A stretch of 64,000 bases of DNA from the NCBI RefSeq assembly GCF_000156335.1, contig NZ_DS999213.1, positions 2,592,929 through 2,656,928 on the forward strand, written 5' to 3'. Shown here piece by piece: positions 52,432 to 62,080 of the stretch (positions are counted from its first letter, which is position 1; every line of letters starts with the position of its first letter). Source of the DNA: Roseobacter sp. GAI101 (lineage in GTDB: Bacteria; Pseudomonadota; Alphaproteobacteria; Rhodobacterales; Rhodobacteraceae). The notes beneath the pieces were generated by a model. It did not search any database and had not been told where the DNA came from. It saw only the letters and a program-made list of their open reading frames with translations. The position numbers and the translations under genes were made by a program.

Positions 52432-55387
52432 CCCGACAAAGACCCCCCGCGTCTATGGCCTCGCCCCTGGTATTGATTTCCCGCAGGAACTTGTCGCAGG
52501 TCTGGTGTCGCGCCTAAAGGGCCAACCGCCCGTGGCGATGGGGCGGATTGATCTGGTCGTCAACACCCGCCGCATGCAGCGCCGCCTGCGCGAGATTTTC
52601 GACGCGGGCCCGGCCAGCCTGCTGCCCCGCATCCATTTGATCGACAACCTTGATACGCTGGCTGCAGGCATCGCGCTGCCCCGTCCAAGCCCCGCGCTGC
52701 GCCGCAGGCTTGAACTGATCACGCTGGTGTCGAAACTGCTGGACCAAGCCCCCGAACTGGCCCCCCGCGCATCGCTTTATGACCTGTCCGACAGCCTTGC
52801 CGGGCTGATCGACGAAATGCAGGGCGAAGGTGTCCCCGTTGAGGCAATCACCGATCTGGATGTCAGCGACCAATCCGGCCACTGGGAACGGGCCAAACAG
52901 TTTCTGGACATCGCGCACCGCTATCTGGGGGAAAGCGTCACCCGCCCGGACCCGCGCGCGCGCCAACGGCAAATCGTCGCACAGATGATCGCAGGCTGGG
53001 CCGAAACACCGCCGCAACATCCGATTATCGTCGCAGGTTCCACCGGTTCGCGCGGAACGTCCGCAATGCTGATGCAAGCCGTCGCCGGATTGCCGCAAGG
53101 TGCCGTGATCCTGCCCGGTTTCGATTTCGATATGCCCACGTCCGTCTGGGCCGATATGGGCGAAGCGCAAGAACAGCTGTCGCAGGATCACCCGCAGTAC
53201 CGGTTCCGCCATTTCCTGCGGGCGCTTGATCTGGCACGCAGCACGATTGAACCCTGGACCACCTGCGAACCCCCTTCGCCCGAACGCAACGCGCTTGTGT
53301 CGCTGTCCTTGCGCCCTGCACCCGTCACCCATGTCTGGTTGACCGAAGGGCCGAAACTGCCCGATTTGGGCAAGGCCACGCAGGGTCTGACCCTGATCCA
53401 GGCACCCACGCCCCGCGCCGAAGCGCTCGCCATCGCGTTGCGCCTGCGTCAGGCCGTCGAAGACGGGCAAACCGCTGCGCTGATCACCCCGGACAGGATG
53501 TTGTCGCGGCAGGTCACGTCGGCGTTGGACCGGTGGAATATCGTGCCCGATGACAGCGCCGGCATGCCCTTACATCTGTCTCCTCCGGGACGGTTCCTGC
53601 GCCATGTGGCCGATCTGTTCGTGCGCAAGCTGGATTCAGAGGCGTTGCTGACCCTGCTCAAGCATCCGCTGACCCATAGCGGCGGCGACCGGAACATCCA
53701 CCAGCTCAACACCCAGCGGCTTGAGCTGCAAGTGCGCCGCGATGGTCTGCCCTATCCCGATGCCGATGGTGTGCTGCGGCTTTCGCGCAAAACAGTCTCG
53801 AGGTCGAAGAAGCCAGACCAGATGGACATATGGGCCACCTGGGTCGGGGCACATTTCGCTGGCATTGACGTCGGACAGGACAAACCGCTCGAAGATTGGG
53901 TCGCAGATCACCTTGCCGTGGCTGCTGCGATCGCCGATGGGTCGAACCCGACGATCGAAAGCGCGCTTTGGCTGCGCAAATCTGGCGAAGAGGCCAAGAA
54001 GGTGATGGCCAATTTGTCCGAAAACGCCCCCTATGGTGGCGAGATGTCAGCGTCGGACTATGCCGATCTGGTGGGTGCCTTGTTGCAGCAAGGCGAAATC
54101 CGCGACAGCGATGCGCCACATCCCGACGTCATGATCTGGGGCACGATGGAGGCGCGCGTTCAGGGGGCCGATCTGATCATCATGGGCGGGCTGAACGACA
54201 GCACCTGGCCCGAAGCGCCGCCGCCTGATCCATGGTTGAACCGGCAAATGCGGTTGCAGGCTGGCTTGCTACTGCCCGAACGGCGCATCGGCCTGTCGGC
54301 GCACGACTACCAACAATCCATCGCCGCCCCCGAGGTTTGCCTGACCCGCGCGATCCGGTCGGACGAGGCGGAAACCGTGCCGTCCCGCTGGCTGAACCGT
54401 CTGGGTAATCTGCTGAACGGGTTGCCGGAACAAGGCGGCGATGCGGCATGGCAAACCATGATCAAGCGCGGCGACCACTGGCTGGAACAGGCGCGTGCGT
54501 TGGAAGCAGTCAGCCGGGTGGATCCGGCCATTCGCCCCTCGCCCCGGCCGCCGCGCGGCGCGCGCCCTCATGCCCTGTCGGTGACCGAAATCAAACGCCT
54601 GATCCGCGATCCCTATGCTGTCTATGCCAAGCACAGCCTGAAACTGCGTGCGCTGAACCCTTTGGTGCAATCGCCCGACGCACCGGTGCGCGGCATCATC
54701 GTCCACGAGATCATGGAAAGGTTCATCAAATCCGTCACCGCTGATCCGAAAAATCTGACGAAATCCCATTTGTTAGAGACTGCATCAACCGTGCTGGACG
54801 CCGAAGCACCATGGCCTGCGGCACGGATCATGTGGCTGACTAAAATTGAACGCATCGCGGATTGGTTCATCGAAAACGAGGTCAGGCGCCAAAGCTATTC
54901 CAGCCCTGCCGCCTTTGAGAAAGCCGCGAAGGGCAGTCATATCTTCCCCGATCTTGGCTTTACCCTGACCGGCTATGCGGACCGGATCGACCGCACGGAT
55001 GACGGCGATATCCTGATCTACGACTATAAAACCGGAACGCCGCCCAGCAAGCTGGAGCAGAAAGCATTCGACAAGCAACTGCTGCTTGAGGCCGCGATGG
55101 TCGAAGAAGGCGGTTTCAAGGAAATTGGCGTCGCAACGGTGGCGCAGGCCGCCTATATCGGACTTGGCAGCAAACCGGTCGAACTTGCCGCACCGCTGGA
55201 AGACGAACCACCTCACGAGGTTCTTGCGAAACTGCATGCGCTGATCACCAGCTATTTGTCAGACGACCAAGGGTTTACAGCGCGCCGCATGGTCAAGACG
55301 ACGGATTTCGCGGGCGATTATGATCACCTTGCACGGTTTGGCGAATGGGATGCCACCACCGACCCCACGCCGGAGGATCTGACATGA
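52424..55387 (+). CDS. addB: Double-strand break repair protein AddB
   Basis: A 987-residue subunit of the AddAB helicase-nuclease of alphaproteobacterial type. The N-terminal helicase-like region is degenerate, with ITPDRMLSRQVTSAL and IIMGGLNDSTWPE as remaining motifs. The C-terminal nuclease domain carries YDYKTGTPPSK near residue 867, preceded by GIIVHEIMERF. The start overlaps murU by 8 bases and the stop overlaps addA by 4. AddAB resects broken DNA ends for RecA loading. Confidence 0.94.
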   Translation: MFDPTKTPRVYGLAPGIDFPQELVAGLVSRLKGQPPVAMGRIDLVVNTRRMQRRLREIFDAGPASLLPRIHLIDNLDTLAAGIALPRPSPALRRRLELITLVSKLLDQAPELAPRASLYDLSDSLAGLIDEMQGEGVPVEAITDLDVSDQSGHWERAKQFLDIAHRYLGESVTRPDPRARQRQIVAQMIAGWAETPPQHPIIVAGSTGSRGTSAMLMQAVAGLPQGAVILPGFDFDMPTSVWADMGEAQEQLSQDHPQYRFRHFLRALDLARSTIEPWTTCEPPSPERNALVSLSLRPAPVTHVWLTEGPKLPDLGKATQGLTLIQAPTPRAEALAIALRLRQAVEDGQTAALITPDRMLSRQVTSALDRWNIVPDDSAGMPLHLSPPGRFLRHVADLFVRKLDSEALLTLLKHPLTHSGGDRNIHQLNTQRLELQVRRDGLPYPDADGVLRLSRKTVSRSKKPDQMDIWATWVGAHFAGIDVGQDKPLEDWVADHLAVAAAIADGSNPTIESALWLRKSGEEAKKVMANLSENAPYGGEMSASDYADLVGALLQQGEIRDSDAPHPDVMIWGTMEARVQGADLIIMGGLNDSTWPEAPPPDPWLNRQMRLQAGLLLPERRIGLSAHDYQQSIAAPEVCLTRAIRSDEAETVPSRWLNRLGNLLNGLPEQGGDAAWQTMIKRGDHWLEQARALEAVSRVDPAIRPSPRPPRGARPHALSVTEIKRLIRDPYAVYAKHSLKLRALNPLVQSPDAPVRGIIVHEIMERFIKSVTADPKNLTKSHLLETASTVLDAEAPWPAARIMWLTKIERIADWFIENEVRRQSYSSPAAFEKAAKGSHIFPDLGFTLTGYADRIDRTDDGDILIYDYKTGTPPSKLEQKAFDKQLLLEAAMVEEGGFKEIGVATVAQAAYIGLGSKPVELAAPLEDEPPHEVLAKLHALITSYLSDDQGFTARRMVKTTDFAGDYDHLARFGEWDATTDPTPEDLT

Positions 55388-58300
55388 CCGCGCACTTTGA
55401 CGACGCCACCCGCGCCCAGATTGATGCGGCGCGGCCGGATGCTTCGACGTGGTTGGGGGCGAATGCAGGGTCGGGCAAGACACGTGTTTTGACGGACCGT
55501 GTGGCACGGTTGCTGCTGAACGAGGTCGAACCACAGCACATCTTGTGCCTGACCTACACCAAGGCCGCCGCGTCCGAGATGCAAAACCGCCTGTTCAAAC
55601 GCCTAGGTGCCTGGGCGATGCTGAAAGACGCCGATTTACGGGCCTCGCTTGCCGAACTGGGCGTGACGGATGCGTTTACCCCGGAAAAACTGCGCATGGC
55701 ACGGACGTTGTTTGCCCGCGCGATCGAAACGCCGGGCGGGTTGAAAATTCAGACGATCCATTCGTTTTGCGCGTCTTTGCTGCGCCGTTTCCCTCTTGAG
55801 GCCGGCGTCAGCCCGCAATTCACCGAGATCGAAGATCGCGCCGCAGATCTGTTGCGCGCCGAGATCGTCGACAACATGGCCGAAGGCCGCGACGCCCCCC
55901 TCGTGACCGCCCTTGCACGGCACTATACCGGCGAAGATTTCAGCAAGTTGACCAACAGCATCGTCGGCCAGCGTGAAGGGTTCGCGCAACCCATGACGTG
56001 GGAAGGTGCATTGGTGCTGTTCGGGCAGCCTGCAAATCTGAGCGAGGAAACCATCGCCTCCTCCGTCTTTTTGGGGTCGGAACAATCAATACTTGCCGAA
56101 ATGATCCCGCCGATGATCGAAAAAGGCGGTTTGGATGGCAAGGCTGCGATCAAGCTGCAAACGCTGGATAAAATGGACATCAGCGCCCTGCCCGTGCTGG
56201 AAGATGTTTTTCTGACGGGTGCTGGTGCCAACAACCCGTTTACCGCCAAGATCGGTGCTGTCCCGACCAAGCCGACGCAGAAAATCCTGTCCCATCTGAT
56301 GCCGCAGATCGACGATCTGATGGCGCGGGTGGAAAGTGCTCGGGATGCGCGATTGGCCTTGAGAGCGGCACAAAAGACGCTGGTTTTGCATCAGTTCGCA
56401 GACGCCTTTCTGAAACGCTATGCCCTGGAAAAGCAAAAACGCGGCTGGCTGGACTTTGACGATCTGATCCTGAAAGCCCGTAATTTGCTGACCAACCCTG
56501 CCGTCGCCGCGTGGGTGTTGTACCGCATTGATGGCGGGATCGATCATATTCTGGTGGACGAAGCCCAAGACACCAGCCCACGCCAATGGGACGTGATCGA
56601 ACGGCTTGCAGATGAATTCTACAGCGGCGATGGCGCGCGCGAAGACGATGCGCGGACGCTTTTCGTTGTGGGTGACAAAAAGCAGTCGATTTATTCGTTC
56701 CAAGGGGCTGACCCGCGCGAATTCGACCATAAGCAGGCTCTGTTTGAACAGAAAATCCTTGAGGCCGGACAGATTTTCCAGCGGCGCAGTCTGGATTATT
56801 CCTTTCGGTCGTCTTCAGCCATTTTGCAACTGGTCGATACCAGCTTTGCCCCCCATGCCAGCGCGGGGTTTCAGGCCGACACCACGCATAAGGCGTTCAA
56901 ATCCGCCCTGCCCGGTCGCGTCGATCTGTGGCCTTTGGTCGCCAAATCCGATGATGCGGATGATCGCGAATGGTCCGACCCCGTCGATCAAAAATCCGAA
57001 CACCACCATACCGTCATTCTGGCCGACCAGATTGCACGCCAGATCAAGACCCTTGTCGAAGGCGACCACTACATTCCCGTTGATGGCGATAGCGCCGGCG
57101 TTTTTGAGCGGCGGCGTATCCGGGCCGGTGATTTTCTGATCCTCGTACAGCGCCGCAGCGATCTGTTTTCCGAGATCATTCGCGCCTGCAAGACCGCCGG
57201 TTTGCCCATCGCCGGTGCGGATCGCCTGAAGGTCGGCGCCGAACTGGCGGTCAAGGACCTTGCCGCGCTGCTGTCGTTTCTGGCCACGCCCGAAGACAGT
57301 CTATCGCTGGCAACTGCGCTGAAATCCCCGCTGTTCGGTTGGACTGAACAGATGTTGTTCACTCTGTCGCATTACCGCAGCGAAGATCATCTGTGGCAGG
57401 CCCTGCGCAGCAGCACCGAACATCCTGAGACAGTGTCTATCCTGAAGGATTTGCGGGCGCAGGTTGATTATCTTCGCCCCTATGACCTGATCGAACGCAT
57501 CCTGACCCGCCATAAGGGGCGGCGCAATTTTCTGGCGCGTTTGGGGCCGGAGGCCGAGGATGGCATCAACGCCATGCTCGCCCAGGCGCTTTCCTACGAA
57601 CGCGGTGCGATCCCGAGTTTGACGGGGTTCCTGGTCTGGATGCAGACCGATGATCTGGAAATCAAACGCCAGATCGACAATGCGTCGGACCAGATCAGGG
57701 TGATGACCGTGCATGGTGCCAAGGGGCTGGAGGCGCCGATCGTGATCCTGCCCGACACGGGCAAACGACCGCTCGTTATTCGCGACGAAATCATCAAGGT
57801 CGACGATACGCCCGTCTGGAAATTGTCCGACGCTGATATGCCAAGCGCCATGCGCGCGGCGCTGGACGAGCGCAAAGAACGCGAGATGAACGAGCGCTTG
57901 CGTTTGCTGTACGTGGCGATGACCCGCGCCGAAAAATGGCTGATCGTCGCTGCCGCAGGGGATCTGCCCAAGGATGAAAGCAGCTGGTACCAGATGATCG
58001 GTGCCGCGATGGGTCAGGCGGGTGCCGAACCTGTGGGTCAAACCGGTGTGCTCCGTTTCCAGCATGGCGACTGGGACGGGTTGCCCATCCGTGCAAAAGC
58101 GCAAATACCGCATGTCACGCCAGTGTTAGAGCCTATTTTTGACCAACCGGTGCCCGCGATACCCGTCCGGGAAAAGACCACCTCGCCCTCTGATCTTGGC
58201 GGTGCCAAGGCGCTTGCCGGCGAAGATGGTCTGGCCGAAGAAGACGCCAAATCCTATGGCAGCCTTGTGCACCAGATGCTGGAAACGCTGCCGCTGATGC

Positions 58301-58761
58301 AAAGCGACAGATGGGATACTGTGCTGAAAACGCTTAGCGACGGGTATGATGCTGGGGTCGCCCGGGCCGCGCTGGACGAAGCCGTTGCGCTGATGCAAAA
58401 CGCCGACATCCGCCACATTTTCGATGCGGACGCACTAGCAGAGGTACCGATCACCGCAACCATTGCTGATAAGCGCATTCACGGCACGATCGACAGGCTT
58501 CTTGTCACCGAAAGCAGTGTTCTGGCCATCGACTACAAGACCAACCGCGTGGTGCCCCACACGACCGAAGCCTGCCCCGAAGGGTTGCTGCGACAGATGG
58601 GTGCTTATGCGGCCGCGTTGCGCCAGGTCTTTCCGGATCATGACATCCGGACGGCAATTCTTTGGACCCGGACAGCGACCTTGATGGCCCTGCCCGACGA
58701 TCTGATCACAAACGCCTTAACCCGCGCGCTCAACCTTGACGACGGTACGATGGCTACATAA
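55384..58761 (+). CDS. addA: Double-strand break repair helicase AddA
   Basis: A 1125-residue UvrD-family helicase with a C-terminal nuclease. Walker A is GANAGSGKT (residues 25-33). ILCLTYTKAAASEM (motif Ia), ILVDEAQDTSPRQWDVI (Walker B), VMTVHGAKGLEAPIVILPD (motif V), LRLLYVAMTRAEKWLI (motif VI) and the nuclease motif AIDYKTNR near residue 1050 are all visible. The start at 55384 overlaps addB (ATGA). The stop is 36 bases before trxA. Confidence 0.96.
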   Translation: MTAHFDDATRAQIDAARPDASTWLGANAGSGKTRVLTDRVARLLLNEVEPQHILCLTYTKAAASEMQNRLFKRLGAWAMLKDADLRASLAELGVTDAFTPEKLRMARTLFARAIETPGGLKIQTIHSFCASLLRRFPLEAGVSPQFTEIEDRAADLLRAEIVDNMAEGRDAPLVTALARHYTGEDFSKLTNSIVGQREGFAQPMTWEGALVLFGQPANLSEETIASSVFLGSEQSILAEMIPPMIEKGGLDGKAAIKLQTLDKMDISALPVLEDVFLTGAGANNPFTAKIGAVPTKPTQKILSHLMPQIDDLMARVESARDARLALRAAQKTLVLHQFADAFLKRYALEKQKRGWLDFDDLILKARNLLTNPAVAAWVLYRIDGGIDHILVDEAQDTSPRQWDVIERLADEFYSGDGAREDDARTLFVVGDKKQSIYSFQGADPREFDHKQALFEQKILEAGQIFQRRSLDYSFRSSSAILQLVDTSFAPHASAGFQADTTHKAFKSALPGRVDLWPLVAKSDDADDREWSDPVDQKSEHHHTVILADQIARQIKTLVEGDHYIPVDGDSAGVFERRRIRAGDFLILVQRRSDLFSEIIRACKTAGLPIAGADRLKVGAELAVKDLAALLSFLATPEDSLSLATALKSPLFGWTEQMLFTLSHYRSEDHLWQALRSSTEHPETVSILKDLRAQVDYLRPYDLIERILTRHKGRRNFLARLGPEAEDGINAMLAQALSYERGAIPSLTGFLVWMQTDDLEIKRQIDNASDQIRVMTVHGAKGLEAPIVILPDTGKRPLVIRDEIIKVDDTPVWKLSDADMPSAMRAALDERKEREMNERLRLLYVAMTRAEKWLIVAAAGDLPKDESSWYQMIGAAMGQAGAEPVGQTGVLRFQHGDWDGLPIRAKAQIPHVTPVLEPIFDQPVPAIPVREKTTSPSDLGGAKALAGEDGLAEEDAKSYGSLVHQMLETLPLMQSDRWDTVLKTLSDGYDAGVARAALDEAVALMQNADIRHIFDADALAEVPITATIADKRIHGTIDRLLVTESSVLAIDYKTNRVVPHTTEACPEGLLRQMGAYAAALRQVFPDHDIRTAILWTRTATLMALPDDLITNALTRALNLDDGTMAT

Positions 58762-58797
58762 GTTCGCACTCTAATCAATTGCTGTCAGGAGAGCACC

Positions 58798-59118
58798 ATG
58801 GCCACCGTCGCAGTCACAGACGCAACATTCGAAGCCGAAGTTAAGAATTCCGATATCCCCGTAGTCGTGGATTTTTGGGCAGAATGGTGCGGCCCATGTA
58901 AGCAGATCGGTCCCTCGCTCGAGGAACTGTCCGCTGAAATGGACGGCAAGGTAAAGATCGTCAAAGTCAACGTCGACGAAAACCCGAACAGCCCGGCACA
59001 GATGGGTGTTCGCGGCATTCCGGCATTGTTCATCTTCAAAGGTGGCGAAGTCGTGTCGAACATGGCAGGCGCACGCCCCAAGGCAGCCTTGCAAAGCTGG
59101 ATCGAAGAGTCGATCTAA
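58798..59118 (+). CDS. trxA: Thioredoxin
   Basis: A 106-residue classical thioredoxin with [12 protein letters not shown] (Cys31, Cys34) and the cis-Pro motif [13 protein letters not shown]. It follows addA after a short gap holding the ribosome site CAGGAGAG. It reduces protein disulfides such as ribonucleotide reductase. A minus-strand hairpin follows. Confidence 0.97.
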   Translation: MATVAVTDATFEAEVKNSDIPVVVDFWAEWCGPCKQIGPSLEELSAEMDGKVKIVKVNVDENPNSPAQMGVRGIPALFIFKGGEVVSNMAGARPKAALQSWIEESI

Positions 59119-59142
59119 GCCTTTGGCGACCCGAGAATTTCA

Positions 59143-59170
59143 AAGGGCGTGTCGGAAACGGCGCGCCCTT
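59143..59170 (-). terminator. Hairpin between trxA and the convergent unknown gene
   Basis: AAGGGCGTG and CGCGCCCTT pair over 9 bases (one G-T) around a 10-base loop. On the minus strand TTTGAAATT follows. It overlaps the stop codon of the minus-strand gene and probably terminates both convergent transcripts. Confidence 0.55.
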
Positions 59171-60077
59171 AGTCTATGGGCCAGCCAAAACGGCGGAACC
59201 GCGCCGTGATCTTGGCATAGACGTCATCGCGCCCGGCGTTGATGCTTTGATCCTGCCAGAACCAATACAGATATTTCGCATAGTCCGGCGTGGCTTCGGC
59301 CGCTTGGGCAAAGCTGTGCGCCAGATTGTCCATGTCGGCCTGGACCGCGATGTGATGAAAGTCGATCTTGCCGAACAGCAACGCAGGCTTGCCGAAAAAA
59401 TATCCCGCATAGGCAACGCTTGAATTCTGCGTGACCACATAGTCGCAGCCTTGCAGCAGCGGCACCATATTCCCCACATCGACACACAGCCGCTTGTGTT
59501 TGCGTTCCAGCGCCTCGAGTGCGGCGATTTCCGCATCTGAATAGACCTCGTTCGGGTGGATCGTGGCGACCACCTGACGGGAAGGATCATGGGCAAGGCA
59601 CTGTTCGATCATCTCAAGCGGGCTACAGGATTGAAACGACCGATGATCCCTTAGACGCCCTTGCAAGGGAACATAGATGAACCCCTCGCGCGATGTTCGA
59701 CTTGGCGCGTCCTGATACAGACGTTTTTGCCAGAATGCGTAAAACGGTGTGGCGTCCTGATCAGACACCAGCGCCGGATCGAACCGGGCTTTGGCGGCAT
59801 CCCATTCCCACCGCTCGGCAGAACCTTCGATTTGCCAGAACGGGTATTCATAGACCCGTCGGAAGATAAGGCCGCGCTGGCTGGGCGGGACTTTCATATG
59901 GCCAAGCGTATAGGTTTCAGGGCTGCGGTCCGTGTCGCCATGATCCCGATATGCGACCCTAAAGCTGGCGGATTCCAACACTAGCGCCATTTTCGCAATA
60001 AACGGATGCGCCCCGGCTTGCGCCGCTTTGCGCAGGTCGGGTTCGAGCAAGAAATGAACGGTTGGCTCTTGGGTCAT
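59169..60077 (-). CDS. Conserved protein of unknown function, capsule/glycan-export-like
   Basis: A 302-residue cytoplasmic protein. Segments such as YVPLQGRLRDHRSFQSCSP, VVATIHPNEVYSDAEIAALE, and DYVVTQNSSVAYAGYFFGKPALLFG resemble the C-terminal half of capsule polysaccharide export (KpsS/KpsC) or Kdo-transferase-like folds, where an ordered His-Pro and a Ser/Asn-rich loop bind nucleotide sugar. No full family signature is certain. It is divergent from hslV and convergent with trxA, away from any polysaccharide locus. A glycosyltransferase-like role is a tentative inference. Confidence 0.6.
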   Translation of the reverse strand: MTQEPTVHFLLEPDLRKAAQAGAHPFIAKMALVLESASFRVAYRDHGDTDRSPETYTLGHMKVPPSQRGLIFRRVYEYPFWQIEGSAERWEWDAAKARFDPALVSDQDATPFYAFWQKRLYQDAPSRTSREGFIYVPLQGRLRDHRSFQSCSPLEMIEQCLAHDPSRQVVATIHPNEVYSDAEIAALEALERKHKRLCVDVGNMVPLLQGCDYVVTQNSSVAYAGYFFGKPALLFGKIDFHHIAVQADMDNLAHSFAQAAEATPDYAKYLYWFWQDQSINAGRDDVYAKITARFRRFGWPID

Positions 60078-60104
60078 GCGGGAAGGCTAGCGGTGGCAAG
60101 TCTT

Positions 60105-60152
60105 CGCCACAAGGGACCCTGCCCTTGTGGCGCGGCTTTCCTACGGCCATAT
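60105..60152 (+). promoter_or_regulatory. Inverted repeat and candidate heat-shock promoter of hslVU
   Basis: A perfect 11-bp inverted repeat (CGCCACAAGGG at 60105-60115 and CCCTTGTGGCG at 60122-60132) lies upstream of hslV. Its right arm contains CTTG at 60124-60127; with CCATAT at 60147-60152 this resembles the alphaproteobacterial RpoH promoter (CTTG ... CCATAT-like), 26 bases before the hslV start. hslVU is a classical RpoH target. Confidence 0.45.
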
Positions 60153-60177
60153 AGGGCATGCAAAAAGGAGACCGCGC

Positions 60178-60735
60178 ATGTCGAGCAAAGAATTCCCCGG
60201 ATGGCACGGGACCACCATCATCGGTGTGAAAAAAGCCGGTGAAGTCGTGATTGCAGGTGACGGGCAGGTCAGCCTTGGCCAAACCGTGATCAAGGGCACT
60301 GCCCGCAAGGTACGAAGGCTTAGCCCCGGTGGGTTTGACGTGGTCGCAGGCTTTGCCGGATCGACCGCCGACGCCTTTACCCTGCTGGAACGCCTTGAAG
60401 CCAAGCTTGAGGCGACGCCGGGTCAGCTGGCCCGCGCAAGCGTCGAACTGGCCAAGGACTGGCGGACCGACAAGTATCTGCAAAAGCTTGAGGCGATGTT
60501 GATCGTCACCGATGGTGTCGAACTGCTGGTCATTACAGGTGCCGGTGATGTGCTTGAGCCTGAACATGACGTCGCGGCCATCGGATCCGGCGGGAATTAC
60601 GCGCTGGCGGCGGCCCGTGGCATGATGGACAGCGAACGTGATGCGGAAACCATTGCCCGCGACGCGATGAAGATCGCGGCGGACATCTGCGTCTATACCA
60701 ATGGAAACCTGACGGTGGAGAAAATCAAACAATGA
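60178..60735 (+). CDS. hslV: ATP-dependent protease peptidase subunit HslV
   Basis: A 185-residue proteasome-like Ntn peptidase. The N-terminus [19 protein letters not shown] shows a short propeptide; the predicted nucleophile is Thr12, exposed after cleavage behind Gly11, as in other alphaproteobacteria. [20 protein letters not shown] and [14 protein letters not shown] are family motifs. AAAAAGGAG precedes the ATG. The stop overlaps hslU by 4 bases. Confidence 0.96.
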   Translation: MSSKEFPGWHGTTIIGVKKAGEVVIAGDGQVSLGQTVIKGTARKVRRLSPGGFDVVAGFAGSTADAFTLLERLEAKLEATPGQLARASVELAKDWRTDKYLQKLEAMLIVTDGVELLVITGAGDVLEPEHDVAAIGSGGNYALAAARGMMDSERDAETIARDAMKIAADICVYTNGNLTVEKIKQ

Positions 60736-62039
60736 CCGATCTGACCCCCCGCGAAATCGTATCCGAACTCGACCGCTTTATCATTGGCCAGAAAGACGCC
60801 AAACGCGCCGTCGCCGTTGCCCTGCGCAACCGTTGGCGCCGCAAGCAGCTTGGCGATGATCTGCGTGACGAGGTGTATCCAAAGAACATCCTGATGATCG
60901 GACCCACCGGTGTCGGCAAGACCGAGATCAGCCGGCGTCTGGCGAAACTGGCCCGCGCACCCTTTCTGAAGGTTGAAGCGACCAAATTCACCGAAGTTGG
61001 CTATGTTGGCCGTGATGTTGAACAGATCATCCGTGATCTTGTCGATAGCGCGATCATCATGACCCGCGATCACATGCGCGAAGACGTCAAGGTCAGCGCC
61101 CACAAGGCCGCCGAAGAACGTGTGATTGATGCCATAGCGGGTGCCGATGCCCGTGAAGGGACCCGCGACATGTTCCGCAAAAAGCTCAAAGCAGGCGAGT
61201 TGGACGCGACGATGATCGACCTTGAGGTCACCGATACGTCGTCGCCCTTTCCGACCATGGACATTCCCGGCCAGCCTGGCGGCGGCATGGGGATGATGAA
61301 CCTTGGCGATCTGTTCGGCAAAGCCATGGGCGGACGCAAGGTCAAGAAACGGCTGACCGTTGCCGAAAGCTATGAGGTGCTGATTGGCGAAGAAGCCGAC
61401 AAGCTGCTGGATGATGAAACCGTGAACCGCGCCGCGATTGATACGGTCGAACAGAACGGCATCGTGTTTCTGGACGAAATCGACAAGGTCTGCGCCCGCT
61501 CTGATGCGCGTGGCGGCGACGTGTCCCGCGAAGGGGTGCAGCGCGATTTGCTGCCCTTGATTGAAGGCACCACCGTTTCGACGAAATACGGCGCGGTCAA
61601 AACCGACCATATCCTGTTCATCGCCTCGGGCGCTTTCCATGTTGCGAAACCGTCCGATCTGCTGCCTGAACTGCAGGGGCGCCTGCCGATCCGGGTCGAA
61701 CTGCGCGCCCTGACCGAAGATGATTTCGTGCGTATCCTCACGGAAACCGACAATGCGCTGACGCTGCAATATACTGCCCTGATGGGCACCGAAGAGGTGA
61801 CGGTCTCCTTTACCGACGAAGGGATCAAGGCGCTGGCCAAGATCGCGGCGGACGTGAACCAGTCCATTGAAAACATCGGTGCCCGCAGGCTTTATACCGT
61901 GATGGAGCGGGTGTTCGAGGAACTGTCGTTCACCGCGCCGGACCGCAGCGGTGAAACAGTCGTCGTCGATGGCGATTTCGTCGAAAAGAACCTGGGTGAA
62001 CTGACCAGATCCACCGATCTGTCGCGCTACGTTCTTTAG
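60732..62039 (+). CDS. hslU: ATP-dependent protease ATPase subunit HslU
   Basis: A 435-residue AAA+ unfoldase. Walker A is GPTGVGKT (residues 57-64), Walker B is [11 protein letters not shown], and the I-domain lies between them with [15 protein letters not shown]. The C-terminus [20 protein letters not shown] is the conserved tail that opens HslV. It starts at the ATGA overlap with hslV. Confidence 0.97.
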   Translation: MTDLTPREIVSELDRFIIGQKDAKRAVAVALRNRWRRKQLGDDLRDEVYPKNILMIGPTGVGKTEISRRLAKLARAPFLKVEATKFTEVGYVGRDVEQIIRDLVDSAIIMTRDHMREDVKVSAHKAAEERVIDAIAGADAREGTRDMFRKKLKAGELDATMIDLEVTDTSSPFPTMDIPGQPGGGMGMMNLGDLFGKAMGGRKVKKRLTVAESYEVLIGEEADKLLDDETVNRAAIDTVEQNGIVFLDEIDKVCARSDARGGDVSREGVQRDLLPLIEGTTVSTKYGAVKTDHILFIASGAFHVAKPSDLLPELQGRLPIRVELRALTEDDFVRILTETDNALTLQYTALMGTEEVTVSFTDEGIKALAKIAADVNQSIENIGARRLYTVMERVFEELSFTAPDRSGETVVVDGDFVEKNLGELTRSTDLSRYVL

Positions 62040-62054
62040 GTCTTTTCATTCTGG

Positions 62055-62080
62055 CATGCGCCTGAGAATGATGGCGCATG
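62055..62080 (+). promoter_or_regulatory. Hairpin that includes the MFS start codon
   Basis: CATGCGCC (62055-62062) and GGCGCATG (62073-62080) form a perfect 8-bp stem with a 10-base loop. The ATG at 62078 is the start of the transporter, so folding would hide it. No strong ribosome binding site is visible. The element may tune translation or end hslU transcripts. Confidence 0.4.
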
